Below are positions 35,201-48,973 of a DNA stretch of 64,000 nt, piece after piece. The position numbers and the translations under genes are program-made. A model generated the notes under the pieces. That model saw nothing but the letters and a program-made list of their open reading frames with translations, did not search any database and was not told where the DNA came from. Location: assembly GCA_004794785.1 (NCBI GenBank), contig SJOL01006487.1:1049871-1113870 (forward strand), read 5' to 3'. This stretch comes from Opisthorchis felineus. Taxonomy: Eukaryota; Platyhelminthes; Trematoda; Opisthorchiida; Opisthorchiidae. Each line of letters starts with the position of its first letter. The first letter of the stretch is position 1.

Positions 35201-37614
35201 TTGTGCTGACAAAGCTTTGTTCTGTTATCAGGTGAAGTGCTGTTGGAAGGACAGGTGGATCAGAGGCAGGACGGTCGGAAGTTTCGGTTGGAACCCTGTT
35301 GAAATAGGTACAATGCTCCTTCCTTATTAGGAGCACCATTCGAGAACACCGCAATTTTGCCGTACTCCGAGATATCGCTTACTTGGGAAGTTAATCTAAC
35401 AACCATCAACATGATATTCGTTGCTGTACTTGTTCCGTTCTGCTCTACCAAATTGCAAAACGTTCATTTTCCGGAGAGGAATAAACAGTTCAGTGGAGTC
35501 AACCGAAAAACACCGGATTGTCGTTGCACAGATTGATTGCATGTAAGCTACACTTGGATGTACACTGAACATAATTTATGGTGTTATGGCTTGTTTTCCG
35601 CAAGTGAATCTCAGTCCGTTTCGCTGAATACGGTAAGATGGTTAAAACTATCAACCACCAGCACGGTCGTTGCTTTATTGCCACCTGAGTGTGGAGATGA
35701 AATGTTTTATACTTGAGCTTATACGGGGGATCACCGTCGCAAAACTCTTCGAATCCCAGAAACCCTTTCTCTTAAATCTGTTGCATAAATGAAGGTTTCT
35801 TACACCATCCTTTGGACACCTACAGCCAGTCACTACAAATCCACCGGTTCAAACAACTTTCTCAAAATCAGCAATCAGAACTGCAAAACGTCAAAAACTT
35901 TGGCATTCGAAATTACTAGTCTCCCTTTGATATTTATGCATTCAGAGAATCGACCATGCACGATAATCGCGTGTGATTTCAGTTTCGAGTGTCTACTCAT
36001 TCTGGGCGTGACCACTTGACAAAACCTGTGTTGCGTGCACAACTCGTGTGCGATCACCGTCGTCATGTCCTACAGCACACCAAGTCTGTTACCATGCTTG
36101 TCCCGGCAACCACCCCCTATGTGCAATATCAGCGCATGCAACCGGCATGCTTTGGACACACCACCGTTATTAAATAGACAAGACTAGTGAATGTTTGAAG
36201 TGGTTGTTAAATCCGTTGTGCGCGGTTTTGTGGAGGGATCGGTTATCTCCGTTGCTAAGCCGATTCACCCATGCAACATGTTGATTAAATCAGAAACGTG
36301 TGCAATATCAACACACACAGCAATCGCCAAGATCACCCGGATAATCGAGTCGCAAGCATCTGGCAATGAGTCTTCGGCATGGCAGAACATCGTAACCATG
36401 TTAGGAGAGCGAAACAGTCGGAATTTAGAGATGTTGCTACTCCCGTTACTGGTTATCCGGTTTTTCCGTCTGATGGTACATTTACTGTGCATCAAAAAGG
36501 TCTGATAATCAGGACAACAAAGGCCCTACGACGTGATATGACAATACCAGATGATTGCAGATCGTGCTTATTTCACTTTTTTGGACATGAGGCTGCCGTC
36601 GAATTTAGATTATCATGCTTATGGCTTCGTATTCCACTCATGATATTCATGCCCCGCACACGTCAAACTAACAGATAAGACTCTTATCCAAGGATCGACC
36701 TGGGTGTCACCTATATCAGCCAACATGAAATGCTCAAACTTGATAACGGTTGATTGCAGAACTGGTAGAGAAACTAGCAGAAAAAGCTTGAAGTAATAAT
36801 CGCAGTCCCACTGCAGAACGGTTTGAACAGCTGATGATGACGTTAAACTTGGCAAACGGCTATCGGACATGACCCGGTTAAACTCTCTGGACTAGAAGTT
36901 CAACGGCAGTTTGACCGGATAAATAAATTCAATAGAAAAGACCAGGTACATTTACCTAGAAGCTTTTGCGTTCAATTTCAAGGCTTTTCAAACCTGGTTT
37001 TTGAGGCTCCGCTTTCCACATTCTATTAAACTGCCCAAATGCACTGTTTAGTACGTCTGACTACAACGTGCGAGATAAAATCGTTCACAAAATGTAATCG
37101 CAAAATGAATTGGTTTCAGTCATTGTCTGGTACGATTGCTAACCCGCGTTCGCCACTGTAAAGTCAGTTGGAATAGTGCATATGACAGGTCTAAGACCAA
37201 AGATGTCCAACGAAAACTCAAAAGTAACAAGAACAAGGGATCCCAGCTGAGGGACCGGCTCGATAACATATTGGTTTTGTTCATTGCTTTTGTGTGTGAA
37301 TGGATTTTTTTAGGCTGATTAGGTCGGTCAGTAATGCACGTTGGGACCAAATTTTTGCTTATCATTAGCGCACAATGAATTAAATACAGTAGTCCTTTCG
37401 AGGAGTATTTCACTGCGGAGTGAACTTCACCAGACTACATGAGTCTGAACTTTTGTCCTCCAAACAGTGAACATCCGTAATAATTGAGCACCTCTGCCGC
37501 CTTCTTGGTGGCTCTCACTTTTAAAAGGGACCCATGTAAGTTAAAGCACCTTCAAACATTGTCCAAAAAACATTGCACCCAATAGTGACTATCTGCCTGA
37601 TCTGGAGGAAGGTG
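35201..37614. other. Non-coding stretch, nothing recognised
   Basis: Overlapping openings of about 100 codons on both strands at 36.2-36.7 kb have no motif. No repeat of the window's families is visible. Confidence 0.5.
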
Positions 37615-37960
37615 GATCACAGAACGAGGAATTCAGTTGAGTCTCCCGGGAAAACCAAATTGATATGCAAATAAGTCTATTTGTCGAAATCAGTCCAATT
37701 CGGGTTCAAGTAGAACATCAGGTTGACGAAAACTCCGGGACTGTGCCTACCTGATGGTCCCCAAGAAGGGCGAAACCGGTCGTAGGCTGTCAGAAACCTT
37801 GTGAGTAGTTTCCCTCATGAAAATGTACTAAGATATCTCGAATATCAACTGAAACATGAAGCGGCTTTGTGCAGCATATTCATTTGAAGAAGAGATTCAG
37901 GTGGGATTCAGTTGAGTTTCACGTCAGAACTAAATCGGTGCGCAAATGAGTGCATTTCAT
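37615..37960 (+). repeat. Hammerhead repeat, tandem plus-strand copy
   Basis: The CAGTTGAGTCTCCCG...AAATAAGTCTATTT segment (37630-37682) recurs as CAGTTGAGTTTCACG...AAATGAGTGCATTT (37908-37958), a period of about 277 bp. Between them lie the A9-deleted ribozyme, a GATATCTCGAATATC box and CTGAAACATGAAGCGGC. It is the second tandem example in the window. Confidence 0.78.
37739..37791 (+). ncRNA. Hammerhead ribozyme with a single core-base deletion
   Basis: Stem I here is a perfect Watson-Crick GCCUAC/GUAGGC (37745-37750 with 37782-37787). The outer GAC/GUC pairing, GAAAC and ACCGGUC are also intact. The core reads CUGAUG followed directly by GUCCCC, so the invariant A9 of CUGAUGA is missing. 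This should abolish or strongly reduce cleavage. Confidence 0.75.
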
Positions 37961-40900
37961 AAATGGTTTGGCTTTTGTGTGTTTTCGTATTCCAGCCTAG
38001 TCAGTTGGCACAAAAATTACCGGTTTGAAAAGAACTTTATGACGGGGTGGCTGACAACCATTGTACTATATTACCATGTTGTGCAAGTGAGTTCAATCAA
38101 CCATATGCAAGCATATGGACCATTTCTTTAGAAGAAATGATAAAAAACAGTCAGAGCACTTGAGCACTGCCAGTGCAGAAGGAATTTGATACATTTCCTT
38201 CTAGTTCGTCTACCTATGAAAAAAATGCCCCACTCAGGGGATACTTCAGAATTCCCTGTCTTTCTCAGCCGTCTAGATAGGCGGCTGTTCCCGTGAATCT
38301 AAACATCCTGACAGTGATACAGGATATGCGAGTGTGTTTACACTCTATTACGATGGTTAAGTTACAGTGTCATACGAATTAATGCGTTGTCTGATTCTTG
38401 CTCACATTATCGTGGGTAAAAATCTCCTGTACGCCGGAAATGTTTGCTGTTGTTATTTAACACTAGCGGGCAATGAATGCATGTGACAAACAATCACCGA
38501 AATTCAACTCCCGATTTCCATGCAAAATATTCGGAATTCCAAACTGCATCCTACTCAATTCTGACGCTCTCCTTGTTGTGAAGTACCCAGAATATCTGCT
38601 AGAATTTGATGAAAATGCGATATTATCTCGCTCGACTTAACCCCGCAAAGGGCAACAAACCCGTTAAAGAGACACTTGTTGCGGCACCAGATTTCTTCTT
38701 CTGGGTAGGGCATCCGGCCCCGGACACACGAACTCTAACTAGAGATACCACAATGGAAGTACCACGAGAGTTCCACATGTGCTAATCGAACGTGACATTT
38801 AACTTCATAAGCACTACTAACACCCTGTTGGGCTTCGTTGACGCAACCTTCTTACATGGACTTGGCTTGATCGAAATCTAATCCCAAGATTAGTGCACAA
38901 CACCGTTTGTGATCGTACAACATGGATTGAAGGAACCCGGGTTGAACTTTAAGATGAAGCAACGCTGGACAGCTCGATATTTGTAGACTGTTAAAAAACA
39001 TCCATTGTTTTGCGCTCAAAGGTTTGATTATTATTCGCCTTTACGAAGGTGACACAAAATTCGTTGTCTTAGTGACCAAAACGATGATGGCTGACCATCC
39101 TTTGGATGTTTGCAATTTTGCGCTAGTCAATGCTGCTCCCGAAATCGCTGCATTATTGAATGTGCTCAGCATTCAATTCACGTGAATTTCAACATTCCAT
39201 CGTACTTGGAGACACATATAATTTAAGTGTTGCAGCTAGTGGAGTATGTCAGACGGATCTCATTGGTCACCCCGTGAGAAAAAGCCTTTGTCAAAGTTCT
39301 TCATTGAAGGGAGTTGGATCGCTTTGTTTATTAGGCAGTAGATATACAACATAACTCATCCTATCACCGATAGACGTCGAATGACTTATTCGGTCATTAA
39401 GACCAGTTTTTGTTGTACCGCTTGACTCCGGTTGTGACGACTCAACAACACGCTCTCTCAAAAACATACCTATTAGCTGTAACGATTGGGAGATTTCAGG
39501 TAGAAGATTATAAATCAAGCTGGGCTACAGGTGGGTGGTCTGGTTTCAATGATTCCTTGTATGCAAATCGCCAAGGGTTATCGACATCTACAAACGGAGC
39601 ACCTTCATCACAACTTGGCATAGCAGTCACCCCGATAGAATATCGTTTTTGGAATCTGCAGCTAAAAAATCCCAGTTCAGCCACTTCCTGTCGAAAGTTA
39701 TTTGGAGAATTACTAACCTGTACGCTACATGCTTTTCAATGAAATGCGACAATTCTAAACAGTGGTTTATCTTCCTCGGTCTTCCATAAATTGCACGTAA
39801 TGAATCGCTTCCTTGTAAACTCGGTCTGTTGGTGGAGCCGACTGAACTGGCAGAATATTTTGTTGTTTTTGAAGGCAGTGATCTTGGGATAAATGAATAA
39901 AGCAGGGGGTTTCCTCGATCGATTATCATTTGGGTTATCATCTTCGTCATCATTATTTACAGCTTTAAAAACCGCGTACATGTTGTACAGTGTTTATAGC
40001 TTCCATAGTTTCGTTCGCCGATAGTCTGTGGAGGTAGAATTGGATAGCTACGCACTGGAGGCGGTGGCTGATAAATTTGACGAGTGCCTAGAAAGGTGTT
40101 AGTGGAGTTTTCATCGGGCGGATCGTGAGGGGAAATGTGTAAACAACCGTGTGCCATACTTCTGGCACCTTCGCATTACTGTCGAAGTCATTAGTCGTCT
40201 TTGTTGGTTTTGCCAGTTTTCTGAACAAAAACAATCCCTCCACCATAGTTTTGGATGCCCAAGAAAGCTTCCAGTTTCGTTCCGTAAGACACCAGAATTG
40301 ACACGTAAATGTGAATAAGAGAAGGGCCAAGTTGTAAACCATGTTTTTCACTACCGAAAGTATACGAGCTTCCGGGAATACGAATTTAGCGCTGAGTACA
40401 ACTAATCTTAGAACTATATACCCATGGAAAAGCCTGCCAGTCAGAAAATTGCCCTAGGAATTTACTCACAAAGTGGACATTATGGGAGTCACCTTTCTCG
40501 CATACTGCGAGCGATAAAAGATAAAACATTAACAGCTTCCAGTGAACCACACTGTTTTAGTCAAATCTGTTTGCTAAAAAGAAGCATCGATCCGCCACCA
40601 TATAATGTGTACTTGACAATGAACTTGACCATACAGCCTCGAATTCCATCGACCAAAACGAAATTAAGCGGTATTCTCAACTAAGCTGGTCAGACCCATT
40701 GGGAGACGTAACCGACTACTCTGTTGAAGATCTGGTCAATAGACTCTAGAGGTATGCATCTCAAAGCGGTGTGATTGTGTCTAGGCATAACTAGAACACG
40801 ATGTAATGTCCGCTCTCCACTCCTTCCCTTCCTTCCTTCCGCAGTTGTACAGAACACTACTTAACTATCGCTTTCTCGCCTATTCTGCACTAAAAACGGG

Positions 40901-42383
40901 GTGCGATTTGCTGGCATCACAATCAGGTTACTAACGGCCACATACATGAAATGAAGAAGATTAGCCTGGACTTGTAACAGCGTGTTCACTAGCTTTCGTG
41001 ACATCTCAAGGCACCTAATGGAACTGCTGGAAGTATAGCTTCATCGACCTTTCCAGCATATATCACTGGGATATCGAGAAAGTTCAGATCACCAACCATG
41101 ATTGATCATCAGCGCGTGGATAGCGTTGGAAACCAAGAGAAAGTTAACGGTTCTGGTTCTGCTCGACAGTGTCGAGAAACTGAACGAATCATGTCGGTGA
41201 AGACTGTGTGCATTTGACGGGGGAGGGGTAGTTCGTTCACACCAAGCATATCGAAACATCAGCTGTCTCAGGTGTTTGTTAAATGATAGAACGAAGCGAT
41301 GCCCGCGACACCGCACCTGACGCTTGCCAAACTCATCTATCCCTCCGTGACACAAACGAAGTGTCCAGAGGTTTTCCGGGGAAGCCTACTCCCCAGACAT
41401 TCGCACGGAAGCCATACAGTTGGACCTGTAGTCTGGCAGTTTGTCACGTACCTCGTGATTAAAAGTAGCGACTTTGGACCCACAAGTTGTTGGAAGCACG
41501 CGTGCTTAAAAACACAGAGTGAGAAAGCTCGTCATGTTTCCATAGTGTCTGAACGCAAAACTTGATAGAGTTTCCTGAACACTCACCAAGTATCCCACAA
41601 ACACCCAATAAGGTGTAATTTACTGAGTCTGCTTATTCGTTTTTCCCACAAAATGTCCACACACAAATTAGACTTCAACTCGGAAAGTACAAGACTCAGC
41701 CCTGTCGAACCAGCTCAGCACCCTAATGACAATTGTTCAGAAAGGGACTCTCATCGAGTGTTAAAATGGTATCTTCAAAGGATGAACTTAAAGGCACCTC
41801 GCGTCTTGCGTAAAACCGACCCTTTATGGTTTGCTTTTCTTACTGAGATAAGTATCATTAAATTAAGACGAAGAATTTCTTGCGCTACTATTTTCGTCAG
41901 TAGAGTTAGCAACGAGACACAGTTTAACTCCCGTTGGATGTGCTGTACAAATTTCGATGTAACTCTTTGTTTGAAGTAGTGTGAACTGAACCTCCCAAGC
42001 TAGCTTTGTGATCCATGTCATGGGGCCTGTTCAAGTTCCAACGGTCTAATTTCAATTCTGGACGGGAGGGGTGCGAATGGATGCAAGCCCGCATCGGGTC
42101 GGTTTCGACGGCAACGATCAAGAGCAGTGATTTATGCGGGTTATTTTAACCATCCAAACCCGTATATTGGGTTGCATTCCCCGTAGATGATGGTGAAAGT
42201 GCTGTCCAAAAGGCCATGGTGATCAGTCAGTCCATGACGTGCTACTAGTCTACGCACAGCGATTAGGTTCGTTGAACCGCAATTTGTTAAAACAGTAAAC
42301 CGGAAAAAAAACTTAATGTTATTCCATTGATTAGCAGAATGAACATCCCGGCTCGTTGGTCGTTCAACAAATGGCATATGTCG
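37961..42383. other. Non-coding stretch; one signal-peptide-like opening
   Basis: The minus opening 40088-40351 starts MKNMVYNLALLLFTFTCQFW, a plausible signal peptide, but has no known domain. It overlaps openings in other frames and is not called as a gene. A TTCC-rich run lies near 40826-40838. Confidence 0.4.
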
Positions 42384-42565
42384 ACGAGATGGCTCAGTGG
42401 TTGGAGCGCGAATTTACTGACCTGAAGGTCCCGACTGGAACCCGACCTCTGCCTCTCGACTTCCCCTGTCTAGGCTTGGGCAACCTGTTAATATCCCAGC
42501 CCTCGTGCCTCCTTCTGGTGACATGGCAGTTAGGCACCTAAAGGGTGCTACAGCTGAACGAAATG
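42384..42565 (+). mobile_element. tRNA-derived SINE, family 1
   Basis: The head GAGATGGCTCAGTGGTTGGA is a canonical Pol III box A. The box B region is disrupted by a short insertion or duplication (GGAACCCGACC). The body TTCCCCTGTCTAGGCTTGGG, CAACCT, ATCCCAGCCCTCGTGCC, ACATGGCAGTTAGGCACC and GGGTGCTACAGCTGAA is shared with the copy at 48.8-49.0 kb. Confidence 0.8.
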
Positions 42566-45500
42566 TTGACCCGAACCTGTCACATCCGACGGCTTTGACG
42601 CAATAACGACTATAAGAACGTAAGGAAACGGAAACTTTACAATACGACTCGGAATTTGTGCAATTGCGTGTTTACCAGCTTTCTGCATTAATTATTTATA
42701 GTTGTGATCGGTGATTGGGTTGGTCACAGAGCTTAGCAATTAGTTGCAGCCATCCACTAACGTCTGAGCTACCAACGTTCTCCGACAATCTCCACTTTTG
42801 TGATTTAGCACCGAATAGCACATAAACATCAATAAAGCTTTGCTACGTTTTTCAGTTATTCGGGAGCTTCTTCCCTGAAGAGTGTCTGTTTTTTTAATCA
42901 ATCCGTTCGTTGTTGTATTGAAGAACAAAGCTAACATTTTAACACAAAATATCAACCGACACCCATTGACGGGCGCCACCGGAGGGGTGGGGTTTACGAC
43001 TGACTCACCTTGTTAGTGTTTGATAGTCTTACTACATTCTTCGAAGCTTCTTTTGTGTTTCGTGAAAGCAGAACACAGTTTTACCCATAAATCCTGGATT
43101 ACCGCCGTCGCAAGCATTATTCGGCGATCCATCCGATTTTACCTGGGACGCGTCTTCATATTGTAGTGGGTTGCTGCAACTGTGCTCTTATTGCAGGTCT
43201 TTAATATTCAGTATTCAACGGAATTCGAAACTTCCTTTACATTGAAAACTACTTCAAGTTACACGTGGCCGCTGATTGAAAGCTAGGTTCTACGGATCAC
43301 TGTCAACAGTGTGTTCTTCTTCAACCAGGAGCGTAACTTACTCTTCCTATTGTCTCACAGTTAGCGGATGATAGTGTAGTTTCATTTGGCACTCGTGCAT
43401 CATCCAGCCAGTAGCCTGAATGCGCTGGAACACGCTCACCATCACTGCAGTCACCGTGCCAAAGTTTACACGGACAACCTACCTCGCCTCTGACTCGCAC
43501 GAGCGAGCATACAAATGAAGACTCCTGACTCAGACACCATATGGCCCGGACTTGAAGGGTGGACCTCAGACTCACCCCCCAGCTCAGCATGGAGACAAAC
43601 ATCATAAAAATTAAACTGGTTCCAGTCAGCCTGTTTCCATCTTTAAATCCGAGAACGCTGTCAGCACTGTCTGATGGGTCTAAACAAGTGCAGTGGGGCT
43701 AGCAACCAGGCGAATAAATCAGCAAGCCAGCAGACTCCACAGATAGATAGATGCGCAAACGCATGCGATCATGTTGATATTCGTATCGCGGAACCATGAC
43801 AACAAGACGACGGGTGTAGAACCAAAAAACAAGAACAATGTGTTTCACGTCCAGGCTGACCAGATCAACGTCTTGGTTGTTTATTCCAGTCTATCCAACC
43901 GGTAGGCCATGCTTATTTTCTAAAGTGCAGCTGACATTCCAGATCAGATAACACTGGAAACTGTTGGGTTTGTACTTTGTTCGAATGACAAATATCAGGA
44001 CAGCATCGTATGTTTCGGTTGGGTCACACAGGGAACCAACGCGTGTATACATTTAGAGACATTCATAAATTTCGTTACCTTGCAGAGCAACAAAAGGATA
44101 TCCTCTCAGTGATATGCTGCCAGGTTTAGCTGTACATGTACGCTGCATGGTAGAACTGGACTTGCCGTTGACGTATACGAGAAGTGTCACTACAACCGGT
44201 TTGGAAATTATGCACTTACCAGCTCTAAACAATGGCATCGGCGATCTTGCAACAGTCAGATTGAACAATATCATTACCAGCGCCCATGAAAATCATGGTA
44301 GGCGGGCACGAGGGAATTTCACAGCATGTTTTAACATAAAGTAAGCAGTAGAAATTATTTTGTCGGACTTTTGTAGCTATCGATATTACGCAATGAGACA
44401 GTTCCAGGCGTATAACGGTGAAGCTTCTTCACTGCTCCGATAGGTAGGGCACTCTTGCGACCAACGTTGGCCTCAGACCTCTTTAACTGGGCCTTTTCTC
44501 CGGTAATTTTGAAGACAGGTTGCCCGACGCGTGCCAAGAATGTGCACTAAAATGAACCACATTCCAGTTGTCTAAAATAAGAAATGGGAGTGGAATTCGA
44601 ACCTTCGTTTGAAGAATGTCACACTTACGGTTGTAGATCACTGGTATCACTGGTATCAGCCCCTGCGTGTCATCTGACAGACGCTCGACGATTGCACCCA
44701 GTGAAGTGTTCGTCGTCTGAACGTTTATGGTGTATACCAGAAAGATGTAATATTTACCATAAGGTTGTCTTCAACGCTACGCACTATGTAGTCAGCTAGA
44801 AGAATCCTAATGGACTGTCAAATAAATTAGAAAATCAAGCATACACTTCCTATACTTTTTTGAAATACTTCTTTTGCGAGAATGCACTGAATAAGTCATA
44901 AATCGTGCATGCTCTACAAGCAAACTTTTGATAACAACGTGGACCAACAGTTTGGACCAATTTCCTGTAACGGTGACATGTGATCGCAGAGTTGCTAGGG
45001 GAAATTACTGAATATAGTTCCTGTGCGATGGTGGGATCGACGACACTTGTGTTATCATTCGCAATATTGTCATAACTTACTCGAACTGAGTTGTCCAGAA
45101 AGTTCCAGATCTAAATCCTAAGTTGTCCGTTTGTGGAGAAGACGTGGGCTTGCCTGTCATTTCTTTGCGTGCTCAGACGTGTCTAAAGATTACTCAAGTT
45201 TCCACTGTAAATCCTCCAAAATTGGCAGCTGTCTTCCTTGATATAATTGGTCTGGGGGCGATCTTGTGGCCAATAGTAGGCTTGTAAATGACCGCATGAT
45301 GGCACGTCCTAAATTTGTCGTTACGCAAGCTTATTGAAGTAGAAAGAAGTAGGCCCAATGGATATCGAAGCCTGGTGCGCTGGCCACAGAGTACAAGAAT
45401 ATAAATATTATCTCTGAGAAATGCAACCCGAAGTTAAATCCATCGACTTTGTAATACAGACGATGGTAGAGCTGGAAACCTTTGATCTATCCAACATTTC

Positions 45501-48500
45501 TTTTTTACTAGAACCAAAAATGGGGTGAAACCTGTAGTGGGCTATCTGCGGATTTTGGACAATCGTTCCATACTACTTAATTCAAGGACCAAAACTAGCT
45601 TAGTCTTTTGAATTTATGATCACTGTATGAATTGTTATGGAATTAATCACGCTTTCAGATACGCTACTGCTAGTAGCATGATCTTAAGTGAACGGACCAC
45701 CTGAGTTGTTGGTTGAAGGTTAGCGTCAGCTGCGGGCCAACATTTAGTGAGTGTAGTCCACGCATCATACCCCCTTGTTATGAACAACAACTGATCCAAA
45801 GTTTTAGACTCTGGATAGCTCATATCCGTACTACTGGACACTGTCCCTGTCGGAGTATTAGGAGGAACAAGGTTGTATTACGCCCTATTTACCATACTTG
45901 TATGTAAACAACCCTTGTTTGGTCATGAAAGTGAACGATATTCAGTCACGTCTGACATTTTAATGAGGCTTCAGTACAACAGCTTTCATGAAGAGTCTGA
46001 CCACTGGTACTACACAGCTCTAGTAAGCAAGTGGAATTGCCTGATCTGGATGTGGTTGGATTGGGGGTGGGGAGTTGGGGGTAGCTGATAATGGGCAAGC
46101 TAGAGAAGAACAACCGAAAACACTTGAATGCATTCAAATTGGTGTGGTCTAGAACTAATGGTCTAGGCTCAAGTCACCTAACTGTCAGATGGGATCAAAC
46201 CTCATTCACCAAACTGAACCTGTTCTTGTGAAGAAGCCGAAAACCAGACATTGTGGACGTTGTTACCATCTTAGTGCACTTCAAAGTGAGCGTATTCAAA
46301 TGCATTCTGTGTTGGTTGAACGTGTGTGTGATATCCTGATATATATCGCCTTACTTGCGTTAGATAAGGCAAGGGGCGCGTTAGTGGTACGGGAAGTTTT
46401 CCGCTGTTGAGCATCCTGGAACTTGCATGCCAAACTGCAAATTAGATTCAAATTCATAGGTGGGATGAGGGGCGGCGTCTTTGGTGAGTCACTTTGTATA
46501 GTACACAGTCAGTAAGCGGTAGGTCCGGGATTCGGTTTCTGCTCAATATATCCATTGTCTCCTCTATGCTATGTGTACTGCAGCTTTCAGTTCAGTGTTT
46601 ACTGAAGTTTCTCTTCCATTTTATAAGTAAATACACAATATGAGTTTCAGTGTACCCAGGTTACCCTACACGCCATTTAGTCCCAGCCCCTCTCTGTGAG
46701 GACCTGGTTTATACACAACTCTGATGAGTGCTAAAGAATGTATTGAAATAGCTGCATTCAGAACATCCAGTCAGTTTTCTGGCTAAAATAGCACACGTTT
46801 CTCAAGTTTGATGTCCACTATGTCTCATCCGTTTTTTGCTTGTAGTTAATCGAACAGTGGCCAGAAAGAGACCCTATGATTAATACCTTTATCTGGTCAT
46901 CCTCCTTCATATGAATGGTCACTCGGCTTGTCTAGAGACCATGCAGGCTCACTCTACCCATTTGGCACCCAGTGAAACATAGATCATTGCCTAAGCCAAA
47001 ATTCAAGCTTTGAAACTGCTCCGGGTGCTCTACCCCCTTCCACCTATCCACAAAACAACTGTTGTAAATAATGACCGGTGGCAGTTTCTTCTATCCCTCT
47101 TTCGGATCCGCGCTACACCAACAGTCTAGCAAGTACCACATCCGAGATGGGTCACCGGTCTGACCAGCACATGATGATAGATGTATTTTACGTCTACTTG
47201 CTTTCCTTAACACAGGCGCCATAGGTGAGAAATGGCCCGAACGGGACAGTAGGCAAGGCATCTCGTCAATTTTTCATTCACCGGAAAAATTGCCAATGGA
47301 ACGAGTCTATCGAAGATATTTGCGGGTGAGCTAAAAATTGTTCCGTCGTTACACCAGCTGAGAAGCGGGGTCGGAATTTGGGGTTGAAAAAGTTATGGAT
47401 AACTAAGAGGCCAAAAAACACTTATAGTAAACGAAGTTTGTGATCTGTTTTTGGTATGCGGTAAAGACAAAAGTTCTGGTACGCACACAAACCCAATCAA
47501 GAAGATAAGAATATCGGTAGTAAATCTTAAAAAGGGAATTCAACACAAATCTAAAGTAACTCCACGGAGTGAATGAATTCCAGATCGTTCGGACGGCTTT
47601 CGACTTAAAACACATGGACTATCTGACCGTCGTTCGGTAATATATCCAGTGGATGTAGTTAAATGTATGGGAATCACAAGTGAACATTCATCCATGAGGT
47701 TCATCCAGTAGCTGAAAAAAAGACTGGTATATGTATCTACTAAACGGTTTTTCAAGACATTGCCCAATACCAAACTGAAGCTCATTCGAACCTGCATCTT
47801 ATGAATGATGATAATGATAAAAAATGAAGGCGAACTGCCAGACAGAACACAGGCCATTGTCAGACTTCATGAATTGCACCTTTATGTAAGAAGAGGGAAT
47901 GACCGATGATCAGAGAAACCCTCGTTTCCGCCGAAGTGCTGAACTTAGTGGAAAGTGGAAAATGGTTGAGAAGACTGGAGGTAATGGACGTTTGCAAAGG
48001 AGAGGTTGATGACTTTTCAGGGAAAATTGCAAGAATTTCCAAATGTATACCTGATTTTCCAAGTAATTTTCGACTGCCTTACCATGTCAGTAAAGTTTGC
48101 AAAGAGTATCCAATTTACCACCTACCCCAATTGAAAAAAGCCAGTCACATCGAGTAATCAAAAAGCGCACTGATTTAAAAGTTACCGACGATCTTTAGAG
48201 AGGTCGGCCACACCAGAAAACTATTTTATTCAGTCTCCATGCACCTTGTCTAACACTTTATTTCATTCAATATTTAATCGATCAGTTGTCATATGATGTG
48301 CGCATGAATATGCGAATTTTCGAAATACACTGCTCCGTCCGTCCAACGAGCCGCTCTATATGTCGCTGTTTGGCTCTGCACGCAAGGTATAGCTTGCTCT
48401 TCTCTCTTAAATACAGCCCTTTGCACATGGTTGATTTAGAAAAAGTTGGGGCACTCGAACGACAAGCGGATTGCTGGTAGTTTAAGTGCAGTAAAAGGTA

Positions 48501-48812
48501 TTCCTGCCTGTCTATTCTACTAGCAACGGGACTTCGTACTTTTGAGATTTACCAAGTTTGCTTCTATTCCATATCAATCGCCGAAGTCGGTTGCTTTTTT
48601 CGAAGTTCGTGATAGATGAAACGACCACAAAAGATAACACAATGAACGTTTTGGCCAATGAGTGATTGCAGAATAATCAATAGGAGTGAAAAAATGAGCG
48701 GCTATACTCTAACCGAGAACTTGTTGACGCAAAAGTCGAATGCGAGATTCACCTACTTCCAACTAGAAGAATAAAGTGTATCAATGTGGAAGACACGGGG
48801 CTCTGTTATGTA
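42566..48812. other. Non-coding stretch, nothing firm
   Basis: A perfect box-B-like string occurs on the minus strand at about 44590-44612 (AAGGTTCGAATTCCAC) without a box A. A short resemblance to the ribozyme 3' flank (GGGTGAAACCTGTAGTGGGC) lies at 45523-45542. No gene could be supported. Confidence 0.45.
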
Positions 48813-48973
48813 CATTCAGCTGTAGCACCCTTTTGGTGCCTAACTGCCATGCCACCTGAAGGAAGCATGAGGGCTGGGATACTGCTAGGTTGCCCAAGCC
48901 TAGACAGGGGAAGTCGAACCACGGACCTTCGGGTCAGTAAATTCGCGCTCTAACCACTAAGCCATTGCGTCAG
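48813..48973 (-). mobile_element. tRNA-derived SINE, family 1
   Basis: On the minus strand: ATGGCTTAGTGGTTAGAGCG (box A), GTCCGTGGTTCGACTTCCC (box B), then the body found at 42.4 kb, ending GGGTGCTACAGCTGAATG. It is the better-preserved copy for box B. The clear A- and B-boxes and the shared body establish a SINE, not a tRNA gene. Confidence 0.85.

Noticed and set aside
44585..44640. Box-B-like GGTTCGAATTCC on the minus strand as a tRNA gene
   Set aside because: No box A at tRNA spacing and no acceptor stem pairing.
45520..45562. Resemblance to the ribozyme 3' flank (GGGTGAAACCTGTAGTGGGC)
   Set aside because: Only about 20 bases match, and the CUGAUGA box and the outer blocks are absent.
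46440..46535. tRNA-like string with GGTCCGGGATTCGG
   Set aside because: Stems do not pair and there is no match to either SINE body; too weak to list.
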